Assembly (NCBI RefSeq): GCF_035916875.1
Contig: NZ_JAXUHN010000057.1
Coordinates: 1-49,215 of the forward strand
Length of the DNA: 49,215 nt
Source: Methylomicrobium sp035916875
GTDB lineage: Bacteria; Pseudomonadota; Gammaproteobacteria; Methylococcales; Methylomonadaceae
Direction: 5' to 3'
Made by a program: the position numbers and the translations under genes. Shown in pieces: positions 7,571 to 16,702 of the stretch. The notes below the pieces were generated by a model. That model was not told the DNA's origin. It did not search any database and worked only from the letters and a program-made list of their open reading frames with translations. Every line of letters begins with the position of its first letter. The stretch's first letter is position 1.

Positions 7571-7611
7571 GTTGATCCGCACATTATACGGATCAACTTT
7601 ACTTCTGTCAA
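7571..7611 (-). promoter_or_regulatory. sigma-70 promoter of tRNA-Leu with overlapping inverted repeat
   Basis: On the minus strand a consensus -35 TTGACA (7606-7611) and a consensus -10 TATAAT (7583-7588) are separated by exactly 17 bp. A 9-bp perfect inverted repeat, GTTGATCCG at 7571-7579 and CGGATCAAC at 7589-7597, brackets the -10 element. Transcription would start near 7576, about 24 nt before the mature 5' end of the tRNA. Confidence 0.8.
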
Positions 7612-7847
7612 ACGATTAAATAATTTTTTTATCAGCTTCCGCTTAAGCATGCATCGCTTCAGTAGCCGACGAGGGGATTTTTTATCCAAAGCAGACAGTT
7701 TTTCAATCTCTAGGCCTGGAAGCGTGTATCATATTATCAACATGTTGAGCAATCAAGTTTTGTGCCCTGGATTCTTTCGATGCCGCCAAATCTTCGGTAG
7801 CAAGCATTCGATCCACTAATCCCATCCAAGTTATTCATTTATCCTAA

Positions 7848-10100
7848 ATGCCGCCCAAGTCAAAAAAAGTCGCCGACTTCACTGTAACCCAAGACCCTTA
7901 TGCCGAACGCGAAGCTGAAAAATATCAGCGTCCGATTCCGAGTCGCGAGCTGATCCTGCAATACATCGAGCATACCGGTAAGCCACTTAGGCGCGCGGAA
8001 ATAGCCGAAGCCTTCGCGCTGAGCGACGACGAGCAACTGGAAGCCTTGCGCCGGCGTCTGCGGGCGATGGAAAGAGACGGGCAGTTATTGTTTAACCGCG
8101 AACAAAAATACTGTTTGGTCAATAACAAGGATTTGATCGTCGGGCGTATTCTAGGCCATCCCGATGGTTTCGGTTTTCTGCGTCCTGACGATGGTTCGGA
8201 CGATCTGTATTTGTCTCCGCGTGAAATGAACGCGCTTTTGCATAACGATCGGGCGATGTTGCGCATTGCCGGCATCGATAAAAAAGGCCGCCGAGAAGGT
8301 GCGGTGGTTGAAATATTGGAACGGAATACGCATCAGGTTGTCGGTCGTTTTGTGAAGGACGGCTTTTTCTATGTCGTGCCCGACAATAAAAACATCGCGC
8401 AGAGCGTGCTGATTCCGGAAGGCGATGTCGGTACGGCGAAAAAAGGCCAGATCGTGGTTGCCGAAATTGTCGAGCAGCCGACCAAGGTCCGGCAACCGAT
8501 CGGCCGAGTTGTTGAAGTGCTTGGCGATCATCTGGCGCCCGGTATGGAAATCGAGATGGCGATTCGCTCTTATGGATTGCCTTTTCAATGGCCAGACGCG
8601 CTGCACGAAGAAATTAAAACCTTCAGCGAGGAAGTGCCGGAACAAGCCAAGGAAAAGCGCGTCGATTTACGAAACACGCCGCTTGTTACGATCGACGGCG
8701 AAGACGCACGCGACTTCGACGATGCGGTATTTTGCAAAAAGACCGCGAAGGGCTGGAAACTGCTGGTCGCGATCGCCGATGTTTCACATTATGTCCAAGT
8801 CAATACCGCGCTTGACCAGGAAGCGAAAAACCGCAGCACATCGGTGTATTTCCCCGAAAAGGTCATTCCGATGCTACCGGAAATCCTGTCCAACGGCCTT
8901 TGCTCGCTGAATCCGCATGTTGATCGTTTATGCATGGTCTGCGAATTGCAGATCGATGAACGGGGCGAGGTTGTGAGGTCAAAATTCTTCGAAGGGGTAA
9001 TGCGCTCGCATGCACGCCTGACTTATACCGAAGTCGCGAAGATGCTGGTCGAACATGACAAAACACTCGCCAAAAAACACAAAGATCTGCTGCCGCATTT
9101 GCAGGAGCTTTATGCGTTGTACCAGGTGATGCGCCTCAGCCGCGAACAGCGCGGCGCGATGGATTTCGACACCCAGGAAACGCGGATCATTTTCGGCCAG
9201 GATCGCAAGATCGACAAGATTGTACCGCTAGTGCGCAACGATGCGCATAAATTGATCGAAGAATTCATGATCGCGGCGAACATGGCGGCGGCGCGGTTTT
9301 TGAACAAAAAGAAAATTCCCAAATTGCTGCGCATCCACGAAGGCCCCAGCGCGGACAAATTATTGAGTCTCAGAACCTTTCTCGGCGAACTCGGCCTAAA
9401 ACTGGGCGGAGGCCTCACGCCGACGCCGCTCGATTACATGCATCTGATTCAGTCGATCACGGAACGGACGGATGCGCACTTGATACAAACGGTGCTGCTG
9501 CGGTCGATGTCGCAAGCCGTTTACAGCCCGGATATAAAAGGCCACTTCGGGCTGGCGCTTGAGGAATACGCACATTTCACTTCGCCGATCCGCCGTTATC
9601 CCGATTTACTCGTACACCGCGGTATTCGTCACGCGTTACAGGGCAAAAAACCGGAAAGTTTCGTCTATAGCCATTCCGATATGGTATTGCTCGGCGAGCA
9701 TTGTTCCGCGAACGAACGGCGCGCGGATGATGCAACCCGCGATGTGGTGATGTGGCTCAAATGCGAATACATGATGGACAAGATCGGCGAGGAGTTTTCC
9801 GGCCTGATTTCGGCGGTCACCTCGTTTGGCTTTTTCGTCGAATTGGAGGAAATTTATGTCGAGGGACTCGTGCATATCAGCAATCTGGGCCAGGACTATT
9901 TCCATTTCGACCCGGTCAGTCGCCAACTCCGCGGAGAACGCACCAATACCGTTTTCCGTTTGGGAGACAGCGTCAAAATTCAGGTCGTTCGCGTTGATCT
10001 GGATGAAAAGAAGATCGATTTTGAGCTGATCAAAAAACGCAGTAACGCCGCTAAGACTAAAGCACGGAACAGGTCGGGGAAAAGAAAAAGAAAGCAATAA
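7848..10100 (+). CDS. rnr: ribonuclease R
   Basis: Processive 3'-to-5' exoribonuclease of the RNB family, which degrades structured RNA and takes part in rRNA, tmRNA and mRNA quality control. The 750 residues show the full domain order: N-terminal helix-turn-helix (about 25-85), two cold-shock domains (about 90-240), the RNB catalytic core with DGEDARDFDDAVF near 283-295 (four metal-binding aspartates), and a C-terminal S1 domain (about 645-730) with a lysine/arginine-rich tail. The start has no strong Shine-Dalgarno sequence. tRNA-Leu next to rnr is common in gammaproteobacteria, but the usual downstream rlmB is absent; a convergent amidase gene follows. Confidence 0.97.
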   Translation: MPPKSKKVADFTVTQDPYAEREAEKYQRPIPSRELILQYIEHTGKPLRRAEIAEAFALSDDEQLEALRRRLRAMERDGQLLFNREQKYCLVNNKDLIVGRILGHPDGFGFLRPDDGSDDLYLSPREMNALLHNDRAMLRIAGIDKKGRREGAVVEILERNTHQVVGRFVKDGFFYVVPDNKNIAQSVLIPEGDVGTAKKGQIVVAEIVEQPTKVRQPIGRVVEVLGDHLAPGMEIEMAIRSYGLPFQWPDALHEEIKTFSEEVPEQAKEKRVDLRNTPLVTIDGEDARDFDDAVFCKKTAKGWKLLVAIADVSHYVQVNTALDQEAKNRSTSVYFPEKVIPMLPEILSNGLCSLNPHVDRLCMVCELQIDERGEVVRSKFFEGVMRSHARLTYTEVAKMLVEHDKTLAKKHKDLLPHLQELYALYQVMRLSREQRGAMDFDTQETRIIFGQDRKIDKIVPLVRNDAHKLIEEFMIAANMAAARFLNKKKIPKLLRIHEGPSADKLLSLRTFLGELGLKLGGGLTPTPLDYMHLIQSITERTDAHLIQTVLLRSMSQAVYSPDIKGHFGLALEEYAHFTSPIRRYPDLLVHRGIRHALQGKKPESFVYSHSDMVLLGEHCSANERRADDATRDVVMWLKCEYMMDKIGEEFSGLISAVTSFGFFVELEEIYVEGLVHISNLGQDYFHFDPVSRQLRGERTNTVFRLGDSVKIQVVRVDLDEKKIDFELIKKRSNAAKTKARNRSGKRKRKQ

Positions 10101-10105
10101 CCGCA

Positions 10106-10157
10106 AGCGTAGCGGACTGATGGGTTTAGCGCCTTGCCCATTTAGCGCCGCTACGCT
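10106..10157. terminator. convergent-gene hairpin between rnr and the amidase gene
   Basis: AGCGTAGCG at 10106-10114 pairs with CGCTACGCT at 10149-10157. A second short stem, ATGGG with CCCAT, lies inside, and the loop has the direct repeat TTTAGCGCC at 10126-10134 and 10141-10149. It sits in the 78-bp gap between two convergent genes. There is no T run, so it may protect 3' ends or work with Rho rather than act as an intrinsic terminator. Confidence 0.4.
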
Positions 10158-10178
10158 ACCAGCTTCCTTACCAAACGA

Positions 10179-11444
10179 TCACAATCCTGCCACCCGTGTA
10201 TCAGTCGGCGTGTATTGCTTAAAGTAACTACGCACGCCTTTGAAAATCGCCAGCGCAATTTTTGCCTGATGATCCGAATTTTTCAGTTTACGTTCTTCGC
10301 CTGGGTTCGAAATAAAGGCCGTTTCAACCAGAATCGACGGAATGTCCGGCGATTTCAGCACTAGAAACCCCGCTTTCTGTACGGACGTAAAATGCAGTTC
10401 GCTGATGTTCTGAAAACTTTTCAGTACATGGCTTGCAACATTGTTGCTGGCTTCCAGCGTCGCGGTTTGCGATAAGTCCAGCAGCACCGAAGCCAGCACT
10501 TCTTCCTTGTCGTCAAGCCTTACGCCGCCGACCAGATCGGCCGTGTTTTCGCTGTCGGCAAGCCAACGCGCAGCTTCGCTCGAAGCGCCCCGGTTCGACA
10601 ACGTAAACACCGATGCGCCTTTTACATCCGATCTCTTGAACGCATCCGCATGCACCGAGATAAACAAATCGGCATTCGCTGCGCGAGCAATTTCCATCCG
10701 TTTTCTAAGATCGACATAATAATCGCCTTTCCGCACCAACACCGCGCGCATACCTTTTTGGCCATTAATCAGTGCCGCCAGTTTTTGTGCGATCGCGAGC
10801 ACCACACGCTTTTCTTCGGTGCCTTCGGGACCATGCGCGCCGGGATCTTCTCCGCCATGCCCCGCGTCAATCGCCACGACGATGTTTCTGCCGTTACGGC
10901 TGGCCGGCGTGGTTTCTTTAACCGGTTTGGCCGATCCGCTGTCTTCAGCGATCTTCTTCATGACTTTTTGCGGGGCTTGTGCTTTGGCCTCGGTCTTCGC
11001 GATGCGCATCGACGGCTTGTCCAGAACGGTCTCGCCATCGGGGAGCGGGCCTTTATCGACCAGATCGACCACCAGGCGGTGGCCGTACATCTTATTCGGA
11101 TTCAACGTGAAGCTTTCATAACCGATCTGTCTTTTCAGATCGGCCACGATTCTTAAACTGTTCTGTTTCTGATCCGCGCGGATACCGGAAAAGAAAGGAT
11201 GCGAAACGGGTGGTTGCGCCAGTTTGCCCTTTAAACGAGCGTTGTCGATATCGATCACCAAGCGGTCAGGTTGGTTGATCAGTGAAATGTTGTGCGCGGG
11301 AATGGCGGACACATCGATCATCATCCGGCTCTGTTTTGCCGAACTCCAGAAATGCAATGAATTTACGTTCACCTGTCCCGCCAGGACGTGACTCGAAAAA
11401 AGCTGTAACGCCAGCAAAAAAAATATGATAGCGAAATGTCTCAT
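10179..11444 (-). CDS. amiC: N-acetylmuramoyl-L-alanine amidase with AMIN domain
   Basis: Periplasmic zinc amidase that cleaves septal peptidoglycan during cell separation. The 421 residues start with a signal peptide (FFLLALQLFSSHVLAGQ), then an AMIN targeting domain (about 25-135), a low-complexity linker, and the amidase_3 catalytic domain. Zinc ligands and catalytic residues are visible: IDAGHGGEDPG, the glutamate in GTEEKRV, SVHADAF and the C-terminal LVETAFISNP. There is no C-terminal LysM, which favours AmiC over the AmiB form common in Pseudomonas. The gene stands alone and is convergent with rnr. Activation by an EnvC/NlpD-type factor is expected from the family; none is encoded here. 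Confidence 0.88.
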   Translation of the reverse strand: MRHFAIIFFLLALQLFSSHVLAGQVNVNSLHFWSSAKQSRMMIDVSAIPAHNISLINQPDRLVIDIDNARLKGKLAQPPVSHPFFSGIRADQKQNSLRIVADLKRQIGYESFTLNPNKMYGHRLVVDLVDKGPLPDGETVLDKPSMRIAKTEAKAQAPQKVMKKIAEDSGSAKPVKETTPASRNGRNIVVAIDAGHGGEDPGAHGPEGTEEKRVVLAIAQKLAALINGQKGMRAVLVRKGDYYVDLRKRMEIARAANADLFISVHADAFKRSDVKGASVFTLSNRGASSEAARWLADSENTADLVGGVRLDDKEEVLASVLLDLSQTATLEASNNVASHVLKSFQNISELHFTSVQKAGFLVLKSPDIPSILVETAFISNPGEERKLKNSDHQAKIALAIFKGVRSYFKQYTPTDTRVAGL

Positions 11445-11567
11445 GGCCGCCGCCCGAATAAATGATAATTCCGTTTAAATTATAGCAATATGTACTTGTT
11501 TTAAATAGATCAAAACCGTACAAAACGCGTAATTTTAGAGAAAATAGGTTTTTAGGATAATGTGAAT

Positions 11568-11591
11568 ATTAAAAGGGCGATTTAACGCCCT
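11568..11591 (-). terminator. intrinsic terminator of glgX
   Basis: On the minus strand AGGGCG-TTAAAT-CGCCCT forms a 6-bp stem with a 6-nt loop followed by TTTTAATATT. It lies 28 nt beyond the stop codon of the debranching-enzyme gene. Confidence 0.75.
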
Positions 11592-11618
11592 CTTATGGAT
11601 TGGGATTATGCAGATGGA

Positions 11619-13721
11619 TTAAAATCCCCACAACTTAGACGCCGAACTTTCCATCACGACGACCGATTTCGGCTCGACCGTGTAATATTTGCGCTTATGT
11701 CGGCCCTGGCTCCCGGGGTCGACCGCGTCGTGCGGAGATGGGTTGGATGTGTCGATTGCCATATGCCAGCACATGTTTCTAAGTGGCGGAAGTTCCATTT
11801 GGACCTTGTTATCCGACATGTTCAACATCACATGCAGATGCGTGCCGCCTTCGCTGGCGGCGGCCAGTGTGAACGCCAGCACGCGGGCTTCCGGGTCGTT
11901 CCAGTTAGGCTGATCGATCCGCGCACCGTGCCAGGAAATATCGGGCAAGTTGTTTTCATCGTGCTTTTGGCCGCTTAGAAAGCGGCGGCGCATCAGCGAC
12001 GGATTGCGCTTGCGCAGGGCGATCATACACTTCACGAAACGCAAAATCTCGCGTTTGTCTTCGCTGATATTCCAGTCGAACCAAGTCAATTCGTTATCTT
12101 GGCACCAGCCGTTATTGTTGCCATGCTGGGTTTTCAAAAGTTCGTCTCCGGCCAGGAGCATCGGTACACCCTGACTCAACAGCAAAATCGCAAACGCGTT
12201 TTTAACCTGTTTGATGCGGAAGGCGTTGACCGCCAGATCGTCGGTCGGACCTTCAACGCCACAATTCCAGCTCAGATTATGGTTGCAACCGTCGCGGTTG
12301 CTTTCACCGTTTGCGAGGTTGTGCTTGTCGTTGTAACTGAACAGATCGATTAGCGTAAAGCCGTCATGGCAGGTAATGAAATTGATGCTGTTGATCGGCA
12401 GTCTGCCTTCCGGATGGTAAAGATCGCTGCTGCCGCAAAGCCGCGTTGCCAGATCGCCGATCAGGCCTTTTTCGCCGCGCAGGAAGCGGCGCACCGCATC
12501 GCGGTAGATACCGTTCCATTCGGCCCAACGGTAACCCGGAAAACAACCGACCTGATACAAGCCGGCCGCGTCCCAGGCTTCGGCGATCAGTTTCGTTCTG
12601 GCCAGTTTTTCGGATAATTCAATCGCCCACAATACAGGCGGGTCGCGTAGCGGCATGCCGCCTTCGCCGCGTGCCATCGCGCTCGCGAGGTCGAAGCGGA
12701 AGCCGTCGACATGCATACTTTCGACCCAGTATTCCAGACAATTGATGATGAAGTTGGATACCAAGGGATGATTGGCGTTGACTGTGTTGCCGCACCCGGT
12801 ATAGTCGCGGAAAATCGATTTGTTCAGCGAGTCGATGTGATAAAAGATTTCGCTGTCGATGCCCTTAAAATTGATAATCGGCCCACCCGCGCCCCCCTCT
12901 GAGGTGTGATTGAATACCACGTCGAGGATCACGCCAATGCCGGCTTTGTGCAGTGCTTTGACCAGATCACGGAATTCCTGAAGATGCGTGCCTTGCTCCG
13001 GCGTCACGCAATAGCCTGGATGCGGGCTGAAAAAACTGTGCGTACTGTAGCCCCAGTAATTCGCTAAACCCAGCTCTGCGGTACCTGGCGGCACGTCCTG
13101 TTCGTCGAAAGCCATCACCGGCAACAATTCGACATGGGTGATGCCGAGTTCCTGCAGGTAAGGGATTTTCTCGATCAGGCCGGCAAAGGTGCCCGGATGG
13201 CGGACGCCTGAGCTATGATGGCGCGTAAAGCCGCCGACATTCAATTCATAAATGATCGCATTTTCGCTGCGAATCGCCAGGGGCACGTCGCCTTCCCAGT
13301 GATAATTGTCGTCGACCACCATGCTGCGCATCGAGGTACGGATATTGTCGCCCGGTAAACAGGCGGCTTTTCTATCCCAAAGTTTTTGGCTCACTGCGCG
13401 CGCACACGGATCGAGCAGATATTTGTCTTTGTCGAACATTAGTCCGGATTCACGGGTATTGTTCGGTCCGTCCATCCGCCAGGTATACCAGACTCCGGCC
13501 GGTAAGTTTTCGATAAATACATGCCAAGCGTAAAAGGTCCGGTTCACTTGCGATTGCAATTTGATCAACTGAAACGGTTCCAGGCTCTCGGCGGTTTCGA
13601 ACAGCAGCAGTTCGACAGCGGTCGCATGACGGCTGAAAATCGAAAAATTCACCCCGTTTTGATTCGCTGTTGCACCAGCGGGATAAGGATAACCTGTCTT
13701 AATATTATAAATTTCGGCCAA
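11619..13721 (-). CDS. glgX: glycogen debranching enzyme (isoamylase type)
   Basis: Hydrolyses alpha-1,6 branches of glycogen or limit dextrin, so it helps mobilise stored carbohydrate. The 700 residues have an N-terminal CBM48 domain (about 10-105) and a GH13 barrel. The four conserved GH13 regions are readable: DVVFNHT, DGFRFDLAS with the nucleophile near 340, LIAEAWD with the acid/base near 380, and ITCHDGFTL with the third acid near 450. The start is a TTG at 13721 with GAAGG 8 nt upstream. Methanotrophs commonly store glycogen; no other glycogen gene is present in this window. Confidence 0.93.
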   Translation of the reverse strand: MAEIYNIKTGYPYPAGATANQNGVNFSIFSRHATAVELLLFETAESLEPFQLIKLQSQVNRTFYAWHVFIENLPAGVWYTWRMDGPNNTRESGLMFDKDKYLLDPCARAVSQKLWDRKAACLPGDNIRTSMRSMVVDDNYHWEGDVPLAIRSENAIIYELNVGGFTRHHSSGVRHPGTFAGLIEKIPYLQELGITHVELLPVMAFDEQDVPPGTAELGLANYWGYSTHSFFSPHPGYCVTPEQGTHLQEFRDLVKALHKAGIGVILDVVFNHTSEGGAGGPIINFKGIDSEIFYHIDSLNKSIFRDYTGCGNTVNANHPLVSNFIINCLEYWVESMHVDGFRFDLASAMARGEGGMPLRDPPVLWAIELSEKLARTKLIAEAWDAAGLYQVGCFPGYRWAEWNGIYRDAVRRFLRGEKGLIGDLATRLCGSSDLYHPEGRLPINSINFITCHDGFTLIDLFSYNDKHNLANGESNRDGCNHNLSWNCGVEGPTDDLAVNAFRIKQVKNAFAILLLSQGVPMLLAGDELLKTQHGNNNGWCQDNELTWFDWNISEDKREILRFVKCMIALRKRNPSLMRRRFLSGQKHDENNLPDISWHGARIDQPNWNDPEARVLAFTLAAASEGGTHLHVMLNMSDNKVQMELPPLRNMCWHMAIDTSNPSPHDAVDPGSQGRHKRKYYTVEPKSVVVMESSASKLWGF

Positions 13722-13724
13722 TGA

Positions 13725-14355
13725 ACTTTACCTTCTTTCGAGTTTGCATCAACGCGGCGTTCCCATCCAATCCGATTTGTTTGGATGTAGGCGGCGTCAT
13801 TTGTATTTCATGAGATAAATTAGGATATTTTCGTTTGCTAATGGATACGGCGGCACGGCCATCGCCGAAATAGTATAAGCAAAAAACAAACCAAAAGAGA
13901 CTAAATTAGCATGAGCACTGCTGTAATTGCGGGATTGGCGTCTGTGCGCATAAATCTACACGGAATGTGCACGGTTGGCAACGGGGGCGGCAATGTCGTC
14001 GGAAAGTTAGCGGAAACCGGCCGCTTTGATATGCGGAAACGATGTTCTGCCGTCTTACGCAGCAAGTAGCCGCTGATACTGTCCTCGAACAGCTCGATCG
14101 GGGTTTGCCTACTGATCGCAGGCATTCGTGATTTCCGATGGAGGCCGCCGGGTAATCAGGCGGCAAACTGCCGGCTTCTTTTTGCCATGGCAATAAAATA
14201 TCGCCAATCGGTTGCTTTACACACGCCATTACCCTATAGTCATCGAATGCCGCCGGTTCCGGTTCATCAGGGAATGCCAACGGCTCCACTAAGTAAAAGA
14301 CTGCGGACGGAATTAACCGCGTCTAGGATAAGAGTAGTATCTCACTAAAACGCAA
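13725..14355. other. 630-bp gap between glgX and the DedA gene
   Basis: Two overlapping minus-strand frames (13906-14289 and 13901-14125) exist here, but neither matches a family I know. Their composition (many P, R, C) looks like chance translation or a decayed gene. No RNA gene, repeat array or clear promoter was found. The divergent promoters of glgX and the DedA gene must lie here. Confidence 0.4.
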
Positions 14356-14361
14356 GCATTG

Positions 14362-14955
14362 ATGGAAGAATTATTTTTAGGCTGGCTAAAAGAATATGGG
14401 TACGTCATCCTGTTCTTATGGTCGATATTGGAAGGCGAAACCGGCTTGATCATGGCCGGCGTGATGTCGCATACCGGCGATATGCGCTATGCACTGTCGG
14501 TCTTCGTGGCCGGACTCGGCGGCTTTGCCGGAGATCAGCTTTATTTTTATATCGGCCGCTTCAATAAAGGCCTGATTCAACGCAAACTGCACAAACAACG
14601 GCGCAAATTCGCGATCGCCCATTTGTTGCTAAAAAAATACGGCTGGCCGATCATTTTTATGCAACGTTATATGTACGGCCTGCGCACGGTGATCCCGATG
14701 TCGATCGGGATCACCAAATATTCGTCAAAACGCTTTGCATTGATCAATTTGCTCAGCGCCTGGGCATGGGCGGCGGTTACGATCACGCCGGCGTATGTGT
14801 TTGGCGAGGAAATTCTCAAAATAGTCGCTTTCGCCAAAGCGCATTGGTATTTTGCGTTGCCGGTGGCGGCAGGCTTTCTGTTCGGCATCACGGCCTATTT
14901 CCATAAGCTGGAACGGCGTTTACTGCAAAAACGGCAGAATCGATTTCCGCAGTAG
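14362..14955 (+). CDS. DedA family membrane protein
   Basis: A 197-residue inner-membrane protein of the DedA/SNARE-associated (VTT) family, implicated in lipid carrier recycling and maintenance of the proton-motive force. Visible features are an N-terminal re-entrant/TM part (YGYVILFLWSILEGETGLIMAG), the conserved GGFAGDQLYFYIGR segment, and F-x-R-Y-x-G-x-R (FMQRYMYGLRTVIPMSIG, about 100-117), followed by two further membrane helices. The glutamate in LEGE and the RY/GLR arginines are those conserved in DedA transporters. A TTG directly before the ATG could add one residue. It stands alone and faces fliM with a 346-bp gap. Confidence 0.88.
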   Translation: MEELFLGWLKEYGYVILFLWSILEGETGLIMAGVMSHTGDMRYALSVFVAGLGGFAGDQLYFYIGRFNKGLIQRKLHKQRRKFAIAHLLLKKYGWPIIFMQRYMYGLRTVIPMSIGITKYSSKRFALINLLSAWAWAAVTITPAYVFGEEILKIVAFAKAHWYFALPVAAGFLFGITAYFHKLERRLLQKRQNRFPQ

Positions 14956-15301
14956 AGACGGGAAGGGAAGCATTCTAAGTTTAAGCCGGCGCTAATAAGC
15001 AAAATTTCGCCGTTATCCTACCCGGTCGCGATTTCTTCGGTTTGTTTTATTTTTTGCTAACATCGAATTCAAACGCTTGATTTGCTTGTCGCATATCGCT
15101 GCGGTGTTCTAACGCTCATTATTTTACGCGCAGACACCTATACGCCGTATCGGTTTTGCCAATCCGTAACTTCCAAGTTGTGTCGCAGGTTCCGTTTCCT
15201 CCCATTTTCGAAGCCAACGTCTATAATTGATCTATATTATTTAAAACATACGTTTTCAGGCCAACGAATTGATTTTTACTTCATAGGTCAGGCAATAAAT
15301 T
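14956..15301. other. gap upstream of the fliM-fliN-fliO-fliG cluster
   Basis: About 345 bp with no credible gene; in particular no fliL remnant. The last 120 bp are AT-rich (TATAATTGATCTATATTATTT around 15220-15242) and probably hold the promoter of the fli cluster. I see no clear sigma-28 or sigma-54 element, which would be expected for a late or middle flagellar promoter. Confidence 0.45.
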
Positions 15302-16276
15302 ATGGGCATTCCGGATTTGCTTTCGCAGGAAGAAATTGATGTGCTGCTCAACAGCGTGGAGGACGGCGATTATGCAACCGAAACCGTAATCAACGAATTT
15401 CTAGAGGCAGACGGGGCCAAGGTCTATGACTTCAGCAGCCGGGAAAGAGTGGTTCGGCGCGGACAAATACAAACCCTTGAGATGATCAATGACCGCTTCT
15501 CCATTGCTTTGCGCGCGTCTTTATTCCAGTTGCTGCAGCGTGTTCCGCAACTTTCTGCCTCGGGCATTCAGTTGCAGAAATTTTCCGATTTCATGGGTGG
15601 GCAGCGTGCGCCGTCCAATTTGAATATTGTCAGGATTACTCCGCTGCGGGGGCGGGCTTTGATCGTGATGGATTCCCGCTTGGTGTTTACCATAGTGGAC
15701 AATTATTTCGGCGGCAACGGCCAGTTTGATCATCACTCGCAAGATCGCGAGTTTACCCGGGCCGAAATACGGGTGATTCGAAAAATTCTAGATAGGGTTT
15801 TCAAAGACTTGAAAGATGCATGGGAGCCCGTGCTGGCGATCGATTTTGACTATTTGAAATCGGAAATCAATCCGGCTTATGCCGCCATCGCCGGCGCGGA
15901 TGATTATGTAATCACCTCCGCTTTCAATATTGCCTTGAAGGGAAATGGCGGTGAACTGACCATTTTGATGCCTTATGCGATGATTGAACCGATCAGCGGC
16001 TTGTTGGATGCTTTCGGCGATGACGGCGCGGAATCGGATCCGCAGTGGCGGACGGCGTTGCGTAATCAGGTTGTGGAAGCGAAGGTCAACGTGAATAGCT
16101 TGCTAGCGGCAAAAAGCCTGTCTGTCAACGATGTCCTGCACTTAAAAAAAGGCGATATTATTCCTATCGACATGCCGAAAATCTTGTCGCTACAGGCGGA
16201 AGGCGTGCCTTTATTCACCGGCAAAGCGTGCACATCGGAAGGTCATTTCGCGGTACAAATCATTGAAAAATTATAA
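15302..16276 (+). CDS. fliM: flagellar motor switch protein FliM
   Basis: C-ring protein that binds phosphorylated CheY and sets rotation direction. The 324 residues include the N-terminal CheY-binding motif (LLSQEEIDVLLNSV, about 6-19), a linker, the CheC-like middle domain with the NYFGGNGQ segment that contacts FliG (about 133-140) and the C-terminal SpoA domain (about 245-324). Length and motifs are those of normal FliM, so it is not a fragment. It opens a four-gene cluster with fliN 51 nt downstream. What is odd is the setting: no other flagellar genes follow except fliN, fliO and fliG. Confidence 0.95.
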   Translation: MGIPDLLSQEEIDVLLNSVEDGDYATETVINEFLEADGAKVYDFSSRERVVRRGQIQTLEMINDRFSIALRASLFQLLQRVPQLSASGIQLQKFSDFMGGQRAPSNLNIVRITPLRGRALIVMDSRLVFTIVDNYFGGNGQFDHHSQDREFTRAEIRVIRKILDRVFKDLKDAWEPVLAIDFDYLKSEINPAYAAIAGADDYVITSAFNIALKGNGGELTILMPYAMIEPISGLLDAFGDDGAESDPQWRTALRNQVVEAKVNVNSLLAAKSLSVNDVLHLKKGDIIPIDMPKILSLQAEGVPLFTGKACTSEGHFAVQIIEKL

Positions 16277-16327
16277 GGACTAATGCTGTTTGCAGCGGTT
16301 CGGCCATTGATGATAAGGTGAATGATT

Positions 16328-16702
16328 ATGGAAAAAATGACTGAAGTACCGATCGAAGGCGATCCGTTGCAGGTAAGTGCCGGCGAAGGTGCCGGTGGCT
16401 ATCCGTTTGCAAGAGAAAACGCGTCGATAGGCCCGCATGAGGCGATCGATCTGGATGTGATCATGGACGTGCCCGTGACACTTGCAATGGAGTTCGGCCG
16501 GACGCAGATCAGCATCAAAAATTTGTTGAAGCTGAATCAAGGTTCAATTGTCGAGTTGGACCGTCTGGCCGCCGATCCGTTGGATATTTTCGTGAACGGC
16601 ACGCTGGTTGCCCGCGGCGAGGTGGTCGTGGTCAATGAGAAATTCGGGATTCGACTGACCGATATCATCAGCCTTTCGGAACGCGTCAAAAGATTAGCTT
16701 GA
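16328..16702 (+). CDS. fliN: flagellar motor switch protein FliN
   Basis: C-ring protein with one SpoA (surface presentation of antigens) domain. The last 80 residues are canonical: DVIMDVPVTLAMEFGRT, then LLKLNQGSIVELDRLA, DPLDIFVNG and FGIRLTDIIS. The N-terminal about 40 residues are a variable linker. I prefer the ATG at 16328 because AAGGTG lies 8 nt upstream; an ATG at 16322 would add two residues but sits too close to it. The stop TGA overlaps the ATG of the next gene by one base (TGATG), implying coupled translation. Confidence 0.94.
   Translation: MEKMTEVPIEGDPLQVSAGEGAGGYPFARENASIGPHEAIDLDVIMDVPVTLAMEFGRTQISIKNLLKLNQGSIVELDRLAADPLDIFVNGTLVARGEVVVVNEKFGIRLTDIISLSERVKRLA

Noticed and set aside
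13906..14289. 127-residue minus-strand ORF between glgX and the DedA gene
   Set aside because: No recognisable family, no good ribosome-binding site and an odd composition rich in C, P and R. Could be a decayed gene, but the evidence is too weak to call.
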